Positions 1-7,557 of a stretch of 64,000 nt of DNA are shown here, in pieces. The notes under the pieces were generated by a model. That model saw only the letters and a list, made by a program, of their open reading frames with translations, was not told the DNA's origin and made no database searches. Origin of the DNA: Streptomyces sp. CB02400 (GTDB lineage: Bacteria > Actinomycetota > Actinomycetes > Streptomycetales > Streptomycetaceae). The stretch lies in contig NZ_LIWB01000001.1 of assembly GCF_001905725.1 (NCBI RefSeq), positions 739,262 to 803,261 of the forward strand, given 5' to 3'. The position numbers and the translations under genes are program-made. Numbering within the stretch: position 1 is the stretch's first letter; each line of letters starts with the position of its first letter.

Positions 1-805
1 CCACCAGCTGGGCGACCACGGCACCGACGGGCAGAGCCGCGCCGACGGCGCGGGCGGCGTCGGTGACGATGCCCATGTCCTTGTGGTGCAGGTCGATACG
101 GAAGCCCGGCGCGAAGTCCCGGTTCAGGAAGTTGTCCTTCTTGCGGGTCAGCACGGTCGAGCCGGCCAGTCCGCCGCCCAGGACGTCGAGCGCCGCCGTC
201 AGGTCCACGCCCGACTTCTCCAGGAAGACCACGGCCTCGGCGCACGCCTGGATGTTGACGGCGACGATGAGCTGGTTGGCGGCCTTCACGGTCTGCCCCG
301 AGCCGTGCGGGCCGCACAGCACGATGGTCTTGCCCAGCGCCTCGAAGACCGGCTTCGCCTCCTCGAAGTCGGCCCGCTCGCCGCCGACCATGATGGACAG
401 CACCGCCTCGACGGCACCCGCCTCACCGCCCGACACGGGGGCGTCCAGCACCCGGATGCCCTTGTCCTTCGCGGCGGCGGCCAGGTCGATGGAGGTCCCC
501 GGGGTGATCGAGGACATGTCGATCAGCAGGGCGCCGGGCCGGGCGTTCTCCAGGATGCCGTCGGGGCCGTACGCGATGGCCTCGACCTGCGGGGAAGCGG
601 GAACCATGGTGATGATCACATCGGCGTCCCGCACCGCCTCGGCGATGGAGGAGGCGGCGGTGCCGCCGGCGGCGGCCAGCCGGTCCAGCTTCGCCTGCTC
701 CAGGGTGTGGCCGGTGACGTCGTAGCCCGCCTTGATCAGGTTCTCGGACATGGGGGAGCCCATGATGCCGAGGCCGATCCATGTGACCTTGGGAAGGTTG
801 CTCAT
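1..805 (-). CDS. glxR: 2-hydroxy-3-oxopropionate (tartronate semialdehyde) reductase, C-terminus cut by window edge
   Basis: This enzyme reduces tartronate semialdehyde to D-glycerate with NAD(P)H, the second step of the glycerate route for glyoxylate released by allantoin breakdown. About 268 of the usual ~295 residues are visible; the C-terminus lies beyond base 1. The N-terminus has the Rossmann motif WIGLGIMGSPMS. The substrate motif DAPVSGGEAGA and the catalytic-lysine motif GSGQTVKAANQL follow in the order expected for beta-hydroxyacid dehydrogenases. The ATG at 803-805 is chosen because it starts the conserved MSNLPKVTWIGLGIMG. It lies 32 bp downstream of hyi and is probably co-transcribed with it. 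Glyoxylate carboligase, the missing first step, is presumably to the left. Family assignment is firm; substrate rests on context. Confidence 0.93.
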   Translation of the reverse strand, partial: MSNLPKVTWIGLGIMGSPMSENLIKAGYDVTGHTLEQAKLDRLAAAGGTAASSIAEAVRDADVIITMVPASPQVEAIAYGPDGILENARPGALLIDMSSITPGTSIDLAAAAKDKGIRVLDAPVSGGEAGAVEAVLSIMVGGERADFEEAKPVFEALGKTIVLCGPHGSGQTVKAANQLIVAVNIQACAEAVVFLEKSGVDLTAALDVLGGGLAGSTVLTRKKDNFLNRDFAPGFRIDLHHKDMGIVTDAARAVGAALPVGAVVAQLV

Positions 806-837
806 GTGAGGGTGCCTTTCGGTGCAAGGGGATGTGG

Positions 838-1659
838 TCAGCGGGGCAGCCAGCCGAAGGCCTCCGCGCTCGGACGCTCGCCGGGCTTGTACTCCAGGCC
901 GACCCAGCCGTCGTAACCGGCCTTGCGTAGCCGGTCCAGCAGGTCCTCCAGCGGGAGCGAGCCGGTGCCGGGGGCGCCGCGGCCGGGGTTGTCGGCGATC
1001 TGCACATGACCGGTCTTCTCGGCGTACCGGTCGATCACCGCCGGCAGGTCCTCGCCGTTCATCGCCAGGTGGTACAGGTCCATCAGGAAGCGGGCGTTGC
1101 CCAGTCCCGTGGCCGCGTTGACCTTGTCGACGACCCCCACGGCGGCCGGCGCCGACACCAGCGGGTACAGCGGCGACTCGGGCTTGTTCAGCGCCTCGAT
1201 CAGCAGGACCGCGCCGATCCGGTCGGCGGCCCGGGCCGCCAGGACGAGGTTCTCCAGGGCGAGCGCGTCCTGCTCGGCCGGGTCCACGCCGTCGACCCGG
1301 TTGCCGTACAGCGCGTTCAGGGCCGTACAGCCCAGGGACCCGGCGAAATCGGCGGCCACGTCGACGTTGGCACGGAACCGCTCCGACTCCTCGCCGGGCA
1401 CGGACAGCGCGCCCCGGTCCGGTCCGGGCAGCCGCCCGGCGTAGAAGTTCAGGCCCGTGAGCCGTACGCCCGCGTCCTGGACCGCCTTCCGCAGCGCGTC
1501 CAGTTCGGACCGCTCGGGGACGGGGGAGTCGACCCAGGGCCACCACAGCTCGACCGCGGTGAAGCCGGCCGCGGCGGCGGCCGCGGGGCGCTCCAGGAGC
1601 GGGAGTTCCGTGAAGAGGATCGACAGGTTGACGTTGAAGCGCTGGTCTGCGAATCCCAT
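838..1659 (-). CDS. hyi: Hydroxypyruvate isomerase
   Basis: A 273-residue TIM-barrel isomerase interconverting hydroxypyruvate and tartronate semialdehyde in glyoxylate metabolism. Visible family features are the start FNVNLSILFTELPLLERP, the metal and catalytic glutamate strand LLIEALNK, the FLMDLYHL strand and the C-terminal glutamate in WVGLEYKP. Length matches the family (about 260-275). It precedes glxR on the same strand, as in other glyoxylate operons. The ATG at 1657-1659 has an AGGAAGGG-like ribosome site just upstream. A 36-bp dyad shared with aceB and allR lies 21-56 bp upstream, so repression by AllR is likely. Confidence 0.93.
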   Translation of the reverse strand: MGFADQRFNVNLSILFTELPLLERPAAAAAAGFTAVELWWPWVDSPVPERSELDALRKAVQDAGVRLTGLNFYAGRLPGPDRGALSVPGEESERFRANVDVAADFAGSLGCTALNALYGNRVDGVDPAEQDALALENLVLAARAADRIGAVLLIEALNKPESPLYPLVSAPAAVGVVDKVNAATGLGNARFLMDLYHLAMNGEDLPAVIDRYAEKTGHVQIADNPGRGAPGTGSLPLEDLLDRLRKAGYDGWVGLEYKPGERPSAEAFGWLPR

Positions 1660-1679
1660 CGGAGGCGCCCTTCCTGAAA

Positions 1680-1715
1680 TTCCGTATAGTGGAAGTCTCT
1701 TTCTGCTTAATGGAA
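1680..1715 (-). promoter_or_regulatory. Candidate AllR operator in the hyi-glxR promoter
   Basis: Two TTCY-N7-GGAA boxes, TTCCGTATAGTGGAA (1680-1694) and TTCTGCTTAATGGAA (1701-1715), start exactly 21 bp apart. The inner arms form TGGAA-N5-TTTCT, similar to IclR-family operators (TGGAA...TTCCA). The same 36-bp layout occurs before aceB (23175-23210) and allR (25331-25366). The centre lies where a -10 element (GAGACT on the minus strand, 1694-1699) would fall. Assignment to AllR is inference. Confidence 0.65.
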
Positions 1716-1814
1716 GACTGCCGTCGACTCTTCGGACTTGTCAAGAGGGCCGGACCGCCGGAAGTCTCCGCCCGGCTTCCCGGCGGTCCCGAGAACCGCG
1801 CCGCGCGTTAAGTT

Positions 1815-2072
1815 GTGCGCGTGCGATTGAGAGTGGAGTTCACGACCGAGCCCTTCGACCTCGACGAGGCGCCCGCGCACGCGGTGGTCGCGCGGGAGGT
1901 CGTCGAGGCGGCCGAGCTGGACGCGGTGGACGTCGGACCGTTCGGCAACACCGCCGAGGGCGGCGCCGACGCGGTGCTCGGCGCCGTGGACACGATGCTG
2001 CGCAGGGCGCTGGCCGCCGGCGCCACCCGGATCTCGCTCCAGGTCAACGTCGTCGAGGAGGACGGCCGGTGA
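1815..2072 (+). CDS. Small MTH1187/YqgV-type thiamine-binding-like protein
   Basis: An 85-residue protein. The stretch VGPFGNTAEGG, followed after a helix by AGATRISLQVNV, resembles the MTH1187/YqgV (UPF0045) ferredoxin-like fold proteins that bind thiamine-like ligands as oligomers. That family usually runs ~95-100 residues and carries a GPMGT-EG motif. GTG at 1815 or the in-frame GTG at 1821 could start it. Its stop overlaps the GTG of the next gene, so the two are translationally coupled. It is divergent from hyi within a purine catabolism cluster, but no role in that pathway is known to me. Moderate confidence in the family, low in function. Confidence 0.6.
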   Translation: MRVRLRVEFTTEPFDLDEAPAHAVVAREVVEAAELDAVDVGPFGNTAEGGADAVLGAVDTMLRRALAAGATRISLQVNVVEEDGR

Positions 2073-2437
2073 CCGGCACCGGTGACGAGGCCTTCATCGC
2101 GGCGGTGAAACCGCTGGTCGACGCCATGGGCGGCGAGATGGTCCCGCCGGACGAGGCCGGAACCGACGACGTGGTGCTCTCCTGGGAGGACGCCGCAGTC
2201 GTCGCCGTACGCCTGCCGCAGCTCGCGGACTCCCTCGACCACATCCTCGCGGCGCTGGAGCGCGGGAAGGGCAGGCCGCTCGCGGACCTGGACCGCAGGA
2301 CGAAGCAGGAGATCGTACGCGGTCTGGAGGCGCGCGGCGCCTTCGCCGTGCGGCACGGTGTGGAGACCGTGGCGAGCGCGCTGGGGGTCAGCCGCTTCAC
2401 CGTCTACAACTACCTCAACCGCGAGAAGGGCACCTGA
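2069..2437 (+). CDS. Small DauR/YheO-type helix-turn-helix protein
   Basis: A 122-residue protein whose last ~60 residues look like the C-terminal HTH of DauR/YheO regulators: TKQEIVRGLEARGAF, then VETVASALGVSRFTVYNYLN ending in REK. The N-terminal half lacks the PAS-like sensor domain found in full-length YheO/DauR and is instead a short alpha/beta segment. GTG at 2069 overlaps the stop of the preceding gene. The pair sits between the glyoxylate genes and the urate operon, so it may be a local regulator or a ligand-responsive partner of the thiamine-binding-like protein. The target is unknown; the TTCAAC palindrome 42 bp downstream is one candidate. Confidence 0.7.
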   Translation: MTGTGDEAFIAAVKPLVDAMGGEMVPPDEAGTDDVVLSWEDAAVVAVRLPQLADSLDHILAALERGKGRPLADLDRRTKQEIVRGLEARGAFAVRHGVETVASALGVSRFTVYNYLNREKGT

Positions 2438-2478
2438 ACCTCCCGGACGACGGGCGCTCCTCTTTCTCACGCCGAATT

Positions 2479-2519
2479 TTCAACAAACTGTTGACGTGTT
2501 GTTCGTGACGGCGTTCACT
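2479..2519 (+). promoter_or_regulatory. Promoter and TTCAAC palindrome of the urate-catabolic operon
   Basis: The palindrome TTCAAC-AAACT-GTTGAC (2479-2495) overlaps a -35 element TTGACG (2491-2496). After a 17-bp spacer comes TTCACT (2514-2519), a weak -10. The same palindrome pattern occurs before aceB (23212-23228) and allB (25444-25460). Overlap with the -35 suggests repression. The binding protein is not identified; AllR and the HTH protein encoded just upstream are candidates. Confidence 0.6.
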
Positions 2520-2569
2520 GTCGGCACGCCCGTTCGACACGAAGGCCGCTCGCGGCCACGGAGGCTTCC

Positions 2570-3157
2570 GTGACGTCGACTTTCCCACCTCCGGGCCTGG
2601 CCCGTTTCAACGCCCTGGAGGAGCACGCGGCCCTCGCCGCACTCCACGAGGCCTGCGCCTCCAGGGCATGGGCCCGGCGACTGCTCGCCGCCCGCCCGTA
2701 CCCCACCGCCGACGACCTGTACACCGCCAGTGACGCCGCCACGGCCGGCCTGACCACGGCCGACCTGGAAGAGGCGATGGCCGGGCACCCGCCGATCGGC
2801 CGCCCGAAACCGGGGGACCCGACCTCCACCCGGGAACAGAGCGGCATGGCCGGCGCCCCGGAGGCGCTGAAGGCCGAGATGCTCGAACTGAACCTGGCCT
2901 ACCAGGAGAGGTTCGGCCATGTCTTCCTCATCTGCGCCACCGGCCGGACCGGCGAGCAGATGCGCGACGCCCTCCGGGAACGCCTCGGCAACGCGCCGGA
3001 GCGGGAGCGCGAGATCGTCCGCACCGAACTGGGGAAGATCAACCGCATCCGGCTGGCCCGTCTCGTCGAAGCCGAAGGCAAAGCCGAAGCCGAAGACGAA
3101 GCCGAAGCCGAAGGCAAAGCCGAAGCCGGATTCGAAGCCGAAGCCGAAGAGGACTGA
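2570..3157 (+). CDS. uraD: 2-oxo-4-hydroxy-4-carboxy-5-ureidoimidazoline (OHCU) decarboxylase
   Basis: This enzyme decarboxylates OHCU to S-allantoin, the last step of urate to allantoin conversion. The all-helical domain fills residues 1-165. Visible motifs are FNALEEHAA near the N-terminus, the catalytic histidine in AGHPPIG, the STREQSGM loop, and the YQERFGHVFLICATGRT helix. Usual length is about 165-170 residues. This one is 195 because of a repetitive Glu/Ala/Lys tail (residues ~167-195) coded by a GCCGAA repeat. GTG at 2570 opens the reading frame. uraH follows 5 bp after the stop and uricase is next, so the three form one operon. Confidence 0.93.
   Translation: MTSTFPPPGLARFNALEEHAALAALHEACASRAWARRLLAARPYPTADDLYTASDAATAGLTTADLEEAMAGHPPIGRPKPGDPTSTREQSGMAGAPEALKAEMLELNLAYQERFGHVFLICATGRTGEQMRDALRERLGNAPEREREIVRTELGKINRIRLARLVEAEGKAEAEDEAEAEGKAEAGFEAEAEED
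3070..3150 (+). repeat. GCCGAA-type hexanucleotide repeat at the 3' end of uraD
   Basis: About 13 degenerate units of GCCGAA, broken by GGCAAA, GACGAA and GGATTC units, occupy roughly 80 bp before the uraD stop. They encode an acidic tail of the type EAEGKAEAEDEAEA. Because units are 6 bp, slippage would change tail length without changing frame. Confidence 0.85.
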
Positions 3158-3162
3158 CCCAC

Positions 3163-3567
3163 ATGAGCACCGACACCACCGCCTCCGTGTCCACGCACAT
3201 CCTGGACACCAGCGCCGGCCGCCCCGCCGAGGGTGTCGCCGTCCGCCTCGCCGCCCGCTCGGGCCGGGACGCGGACTGGCGGGCGCTCGGCGGCTCCGCG
3301 ACCGACGCGGACGGGCGGTGCAAGGACCTGCCGGCCCTGCCGGAGGGAACCACCCACGTACGGCTCGACTTCGAGGTCGAGGCGTACTTCGCACCATCAG
3401 CGAGGAACCAAGCCGAGGCACAGCAGGACGCCCCCGCGCATCGGGACAGCGGCACCGGAGTGTTCTTCCCGGAGGTGGCGATCACGTTCGCCGTCGTACC
3501 GGGCGAGCACTACCACGTACCGCTGCTGCTCAACCCGTTCGGCTACTCCGTTTACCGAGGGAGCTAG
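3163..3567 (+). CDS. uraH: 5-hydroxyisourate hydrolase (transthyretin-related protein)
   Basis: Hydrolyses 5-hydroxyisourate, the uricase product, to OHCU. At 134 residues it is slightly longer than usual (~110-120). The active-site signatures are present: the N-terminal histidine in VSTHILDT, an arginine in HVRLDF, the histidine strand EHYHVPLLLNPFGYSVYRGS, and the obligatory YRGS end. The extra length comes from an insertion around ARNQAEAQQD in the middle of the protein. ATG at 3163 follows the uraD stop by 5 bp. Uricase starts 7 bp after the stop. Cytoplasmic, homotetramer by family. Confidence 0.95.
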   Translation: MSTDTTASVSTHILDTSAGRPAEGVAVRLAARSGRDADWRALGGSATDADGRCKDLPALPEGTTHVRLDFEVEAYFAPSARNQAEAQQDAPAHRDSGTGVFFPEVAITFAVVPGEHYHVPLLLNPFGYSVYRGS

Positions 3568-3574
3568 CAGACAC

Positions 3575-4471
3575 ATGCCTACGATTCTGGGCCAGAACCA
3601 GTACGGCAAAGCAGAGAACCGAGTCGTCAGGATCACGCGGGACGGCACCACCCACCACATCAAGGACCTGAACGTCTCCGTCGCCCTGTCCGGCGACATG
3701 GACGAGGTCCACTACTCCGGCTCCAACGCCAACGTCCTGCCGACCGACACCACCAAGAACACGGTGTACGCGTTCGCCAAGGAGCACGGCATCGAGTCCG
3801 CCGAGCAGTTCGGCATCCACCTCGCCCGCCACTTCGTCACCTCGCAGGAGCCCATACACCGGGCGCGCATCCGCATCGAGGAGTACTCCTGGGAGCGGAT
3901 CGAGGCGGCCGGTGAGGGCGAGCACTCCTTCGTCCGCAAGGGTCAGGAGACCCGGCTCGCCCAGATCACCTTCGACGGGGAGAAGTGGGAGGTCGTCTCC
4001 GGCCTGAAGGACCTGACGGTGCTCAACTCCACCGACTCCGAGTTCTGGGGCTACGTCAAGGACAGGTACACGACGCTCAAGGAGGCCTACGACCGTATCC
4101 TCGCCACCTCGGTCTCCGGCCGCTGGCGGTTCAACTGGACCGACGACGAGCAGGAGATGCCCGACTGGGAGACGTCGTACGAGGAGACCAGGAAGCACAT
4201 GCTCCAGGCCTTCGCCGAGACCTACTCCCTGTCCCTGCAGCAGACGATGTACCAGATGGGCACGCGGATCATCGACCACCGCGGCGAGATCGACGAGGTC
4301 CGCTTCTCCCTCCCCAACAGCCACCACTTCCTGGTGGACATGGAGCCGTTCGGCCTCAAGAACGACAACGAGGTGTACTTCGCCGCCGACCGCCCCTACG
4401 GCCTGATCGAGGCCACCGTCCTGCGGGAAGGCTGCGAGGCGCGGATACCGGTGGACCTCACCAACCTGTAA
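3575..4471 (+). CDS. uox: Uricase (urate oxidase, cofactor-independent)
   Basis: Oxidises urate with O2 to 5-hydroxyisourate and H2O2. The 298-residue length matches the family. Recognisable elements are the N-terminal QNQYGKAENRVVRI with the catalytic-lysine region, the VLPTDTTKNTVYAFAKEH motif containing the conserved Thr, the ARIRIEEYSWERI strand, and the second T-fold motif SLPNSHHFLVDMEPFGLKND. ATG at 3575 is chosen because upstream in-frame sequence is uraH coding DNA read in another frame. The peroxide produced has no catalase gene nearby. A GC-rich hairpin (4494-4525) follows. Confidence 0.96.
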   Translation: MPTILGQNQYGKAENRVVRITRDGTTHHIKDLNVSVALSGDMDEVHYSGSNANVLPTDTTKNTVYAFAKEHGIESAEQFGIHLARHFVTSQEPIHRARIRIEEYSWERIEAAGEGEHSFVRKGQETRLAQITFDGEKWEVVSGLKDLTVLNSTDSEFWGYVKDRYTTLKEAYDRILATSVSGRWRFNWTDDEQEMPDWETSYEETRKHMLQAFAETYSLSLQQTMYQMGTRIIDHRGEIDEVRFSLPNSHHFLVDMEPFGLKNDNEVYFAADRPYGLIEATVLREGCEARIPVDLTNL

Positions 4472-4493
4472 GCCCACAACTCCCTTTCGGCAC

Positions 4494-4525
4494 CCGCGGC
4501 CGGACGGCCCGCCGACCGGCCGCGG
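4494..4525 (+). terminator. Hairpin between uricase and the deaminase
   Basis: CCGCGGCCGG (4494-4503) pairs perfectly with CCGGCCGCGG (4516-4525) around a 12-nt loop, with no U tract. It lies 23 bp after the uricase stop and 58 bp before the next start, so it could end the urate operon or attenuate read-through into the deaminase gene. Confidence 0.5.
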
Positions 4526-4582
4526 CACTCAAACCTCCAGGGTCCTGCCGTGCCCTCTCCACGTACGCGAAAAGGACGAACC

Positions 4583-5965
4583 ATGGCAGCAGACCACCGG
4601 CGTACCGTCATCGAGAACTGCGCGATCGCGACCGTCGACGCGAAGGACACGGAGTACGCCTCCGGTCACCTCGTCCTCGTCGGCAACCGTATCGAGTCGC
4701 TCGGCACGGGCGCGGCCCCCGAGGGCCTGGAGAACGTCGTACGGCGGATCGACGCCACCGGGCACCTCGTGACTCCCGGCCTGGTCAACACCCACCACCA
4801 CTTCTACCAGTGGATCACCCGGGGCCTGGCCACCGACCACAACCTCTTCGACTGGCTCGTCGCCCTCTACCCGACCTGGGCGCGCATCGACGAGCCGATG
4901 GTGCGTGCGGCGGCCCGGGGCTCGCTCGCGATGATGGCCCGCGGCGGCGTCACCACCGCCATGGACCACCACTACGTCTTCCCGCGGGGCACCGGCGACC
5001 TGTCCGGCGCCATCATCGGGGCCGCCCGTGACATGGGCGTGCGCTTCACCCTCGCCCGCGGCTCCATGGACCGCGGCGAGAAGGACGGCGGACTGCCCCC
5101 GGACTTCGCCGTCGAGACCCTCGACGACGCGCTCGCCGCCACCGAGGAGACGGTACGACGACACCACGACGCCTCCTTCGACGCCATGACCCAGGTCGCC
5201 GTCGCCCCCTGCTCCCCCTTCTCCGTCTCCACCGAACTGATGCGGGACGGAGCCGAGTCGGCCCGACGGCTCGGCGTACGCCTGCACACGCACGGCTCGG
5301 AGACCGTGGAGGAGGAGAAGTTCTGCCACGAGCTGTTCGGCATGGGCCCGACCGACTACTTCGAGTCCACCGGCTGGCTCGGCGAGGACGTCTGGATGGC
5401 GCACTGCGTCCACATGAACGACTCCGACATCGCCGCCTTCGCCCGTACGAGGACGGGCGTCGCCCACTGCCCCTCCTCCAACGCCCGTCTCGCGGCCGGC
5501 ATCGCCCGCGTCCCCGACATGCTCGCGGCCGGCGTCCCGGTCGGCCTCGGCGTGGACGGCACCGCCTCCAACGAGTCCGGCGAACTCCACACCGAACTGC
5601 GCAACGCCCTCCTCGTCAACCGCCTCGGCGCCCACCGCGAGGCCGCCCTGAACGCCCGGCAGGCGCTGCGCCTCGGCACGTACGGCGGAGCCCGAGTGCT
5701 GGGTCGCGCGGGGGAGATCGGCTCCCTGGAGCCGGGCAAGCTCGCCGACCTGGTGCTGTGGCGGATGGACACCCTCGCGCACGCCTCCATCGCCGACCCG
5801 GTGACCGCGCTGGTCCTCGGCGCGGCGGCCCCGGTCACCGCGTCCTTCGTGAACGGCCGGCAGATCGTGGAGAACGGCCGCCTGCTCACGGCCGACGAGG
5901 ACGAGATCGCCCGCTCCACCCGTGCGGAGGCGCAGCGGCTGGCGCGGATCACCGCGCAGGGCTGA
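4583..5965 (+). CDS. 8-oxoguanine deaminase-type amidohydrolase
   Basis: A 460-residue amidohydrolase that by family deaminates 8-oxoguanine (or a related purine or triazine) to the urate level, feeding the uricase upstream. The metal ligands appear in VNTHHHFYQW, HTHGSE, MAHCVHMN and GLGVDGTASNES. The HHHFYQW and NLFDWL segments are typical of the 8-oxoguanine/atrazine chlorohydrolase subgroup rather than classic guanine deaminase. The ATG at 4583 follows AAAGGACG; an upstream in-frame start at 4550 has no ribosome site and adds non-conserved residues. Substrate is inferred from subgroup and context. Confidence 0.85.
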   Translation: MAADHRRTVIENCAIATVDAKDTEYASGHLVLVGNRIESLGTGAAPEGLENVVRRIDATGHLVTPGLVNTHHHFYQWITRGLATDHNLFDWLVALYPTWARIDEPMVRAAARGSLAMMARGGVTTAMDHHYVFPRGTGDLSGAIIGAARDMGVRFTLARGSMDRGEKDGGLPPDFAVETLDDALAATEETVRRHHDASFDAMTQVAVAPCSPFSVSTELMRDGAESARRLGVRLHTHGSETVEEEKFCHELFGMGPTDYFESTGWLGEDVWMAHCVHMNDSDIAAFARTRTGVAHCPSSNARLAAGIARVPDMLAAGVPVGLGVDGTASNESGELHTELRNALLVNRLGAHREAALNARQALRLGTYGGARVLGRAGEIGSLEPGKLADLVLWRMDTLAHASIADPVTALVLGAAAPVTASFVNGRQIVENGRLLTADEDEIARSTRAEAQRLARITAQG

Positions 5966-6171
5966 GCCCCGTCGAAGTCTCCGGCCGGGAGGGACGGCTC
6001 CCGGCCGGTGTCCGCGGATGCCCATCGGGGTCCGCGACGGCCGTCTCCGGGGCGTGTACGTCCCGGAGACGGCCACCCACCTCCCCCGTCCCCGGTCCCG
6101 CACGACCACCCGCACCACCTCCTTGACACCCGCGTCAGAGCCGACGTGTACCCGACCGGAGGAGAGCCGCA

Positions 6172-7557
6172 GTGGCCGACCACCCCGTTGACGAGAAACT
6201 CCCCGCACTCAAGATGGCGACGACCGGCCTGCAGCACGTGGCCGCCATGTACGCGGGCGTCGTCGCCCCACCCCTGATCGTCGGCGCGGCCATCGGTCTC
6301 ACCGGCACCGAACTCACCTTCCTCACCGGCGCCTGTCTGTTCACCGCGGGCCTCGCCACCCTCCTGCAGACCCTCGGCGTCTGGAGGATCGGCGCCCGGC
6401 TGCCCTTCGTCAACGGCGTCACCTTCGCCGGTGTCGCCCCGATGACCGCGATCGTCGTCTCCACCGACGACAGGAACGACGCCCTGCCGATCATCTTCGG
6501 CGCGGTGATCGTCGCCGGCCTCCTCGGCTTCCTCGCGGCACCGTTCTTCAGCAAGGCGGTCCGCTTCTTCCCACCGGTCGTCACCGGCACGGTCATCACG
6601 CTCATAGGCGTCTCGCTGCTGCCCGTGGCCTTCGGCTGGGCCCAGGGACCCAGCCCTTCGGCCGACGACTTCGGTTCGGCGACCAATCTGGGCCTGGCCG
6701 CCGCCACCCTCGTGATCGTCCTCCTCCTGCGCCGCTTCACCCGCGGCTTCGTCAAGCAGATAGCCGTCCTGCTCGGCCTGGTGGCCGGCACCCTCCTCGC
6801 GATCCCGTTCGGGGTCACCGACTTCTCTCCGGTGGCGGACGCGGACATCGTCGGTTTCCCGACCCCGTTCCACTTCGGCGCACCGCAGTTCCAGCTCGCC
6901 GCGATCGTCTCGCTGTGCGTGGTGATGGTGGTGTCGATGACCGAGTCGACCGCCGACATGCTGGCGCTGGGCGAGATCGTCGACCGCCCGGCCGACGAGA
7001 GGACCATCGCGGCCGGCCTGCGCGCCGACACCCTCGGCTCCGCCCTCAGCCCGCTGTTCAACGGCTTCATGTGCAGCGCCTTCGCCCAGAACATCGGCCT
7101 GGTCGCGATGACGCGGATCCGCAGCCGGTACGTCGTCGCCACCGGCGGAGGCTTCCTCATCCTGATGGGGCTGTGCCCGATGGCCGCCTCGCTGATCGCC
7201 GTCGTACCGCGCCCGGTGCTCGGCGGCGCGGGCGTGGTCCTGTTCGGCTCGGTCGCGGCGAGCGGCATCCAGACCCTGGTCCGGGCCGGCCTGGAGAAGG
7301 ACAACAACGTCCTGATCGTGGCCGTCTCACTGGCCGTCGGCATCATCCCGATCAGCGCACCGGAGTTCTACCACTCCGCCCCGGAGACGGCCCGGATCAT
7401 CCTGGACTCCGGCATCTCCACGGGCTGCGTGGTGGCGGTCCTCCTGAACTTCGTCTTCAACCACCTCGGCAACGGCCGCCGCGAGGCCACCGACGTCACC
7501 CACCCGATGGAGGCGGGCGGGGAACTCACGGGCGTGAAGGCCCCGGCCACACCATGA
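6172..7557 (+). CDS. NCS2-family purine (xanthine/uric acid) permease
   Basis: A 461-residue membrane transporter of the nucleobase-cation symporter 2 family, likely importing xanthine or urate. It has about 14 hydrophobic segments. NCS2 landmarks are QHVAAMYAG in TM1, NGVTFAGVAPM, the TM8 acidic motif MVVSMTESTADMLALGE, and the TM10 stretch NGFMCSAFAQNIGLVAMT. GTG at 6172 is preceded by a strong GGAGGA site (6158-6163). It is the last rightward gene of the purine block. Its 3' end is overlapped by the out-of-frame extension of the broken exonuclease on the other strand. Substrate choice between xanthine and urate cannot be fixed from sequence. Confidence 0.9.
   Translation: MADHPVDEKLPALKMATTGLQHVAAMYAGVVAPPLIVGAAIGLTGTELTFLTGACLFTAGLATLLQTLGVWRIGARLPFVNGVTFAGVAPMTAIVVSTDDRNDALPIIFGAVIVAGLLGFLAAPFFSKAVRFFPPVVTGTVITLIGVSLLPVAFGWAQGPSPSADDFGSATNLGLAAATLVIVLLLRRFTRGFVKQIAVLLGLVAGTLLAIPFGVTDFSPVADADIVGFPTPFHFGAPQFQLAAIVSLCVVMVVSMTESTADMLALGEIVDRPADERTIAAGLRADTLGSALSPLFNGFMCSAFAQNIGLVAMTRIRSRYVVATGGGFLILMGLCPMAASLIAVVPRPVLGGAGVVLFGSVAASGIQTLVRAGLEKDNNVLIVAVSLAVGIIPISAPEFYHSAPETARIILDSGISTGCVVAVLLNFVFNHLGNGRREATDVTHPMEAGGELTGVKAPATP

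Noticed and set aside
4550..4582. Upstream start for the 8-oxoguanine deaminase-type gene
   Set aside because: No ribosome site and non-conserved residues; ATG 4583 follows AAAGGACG.
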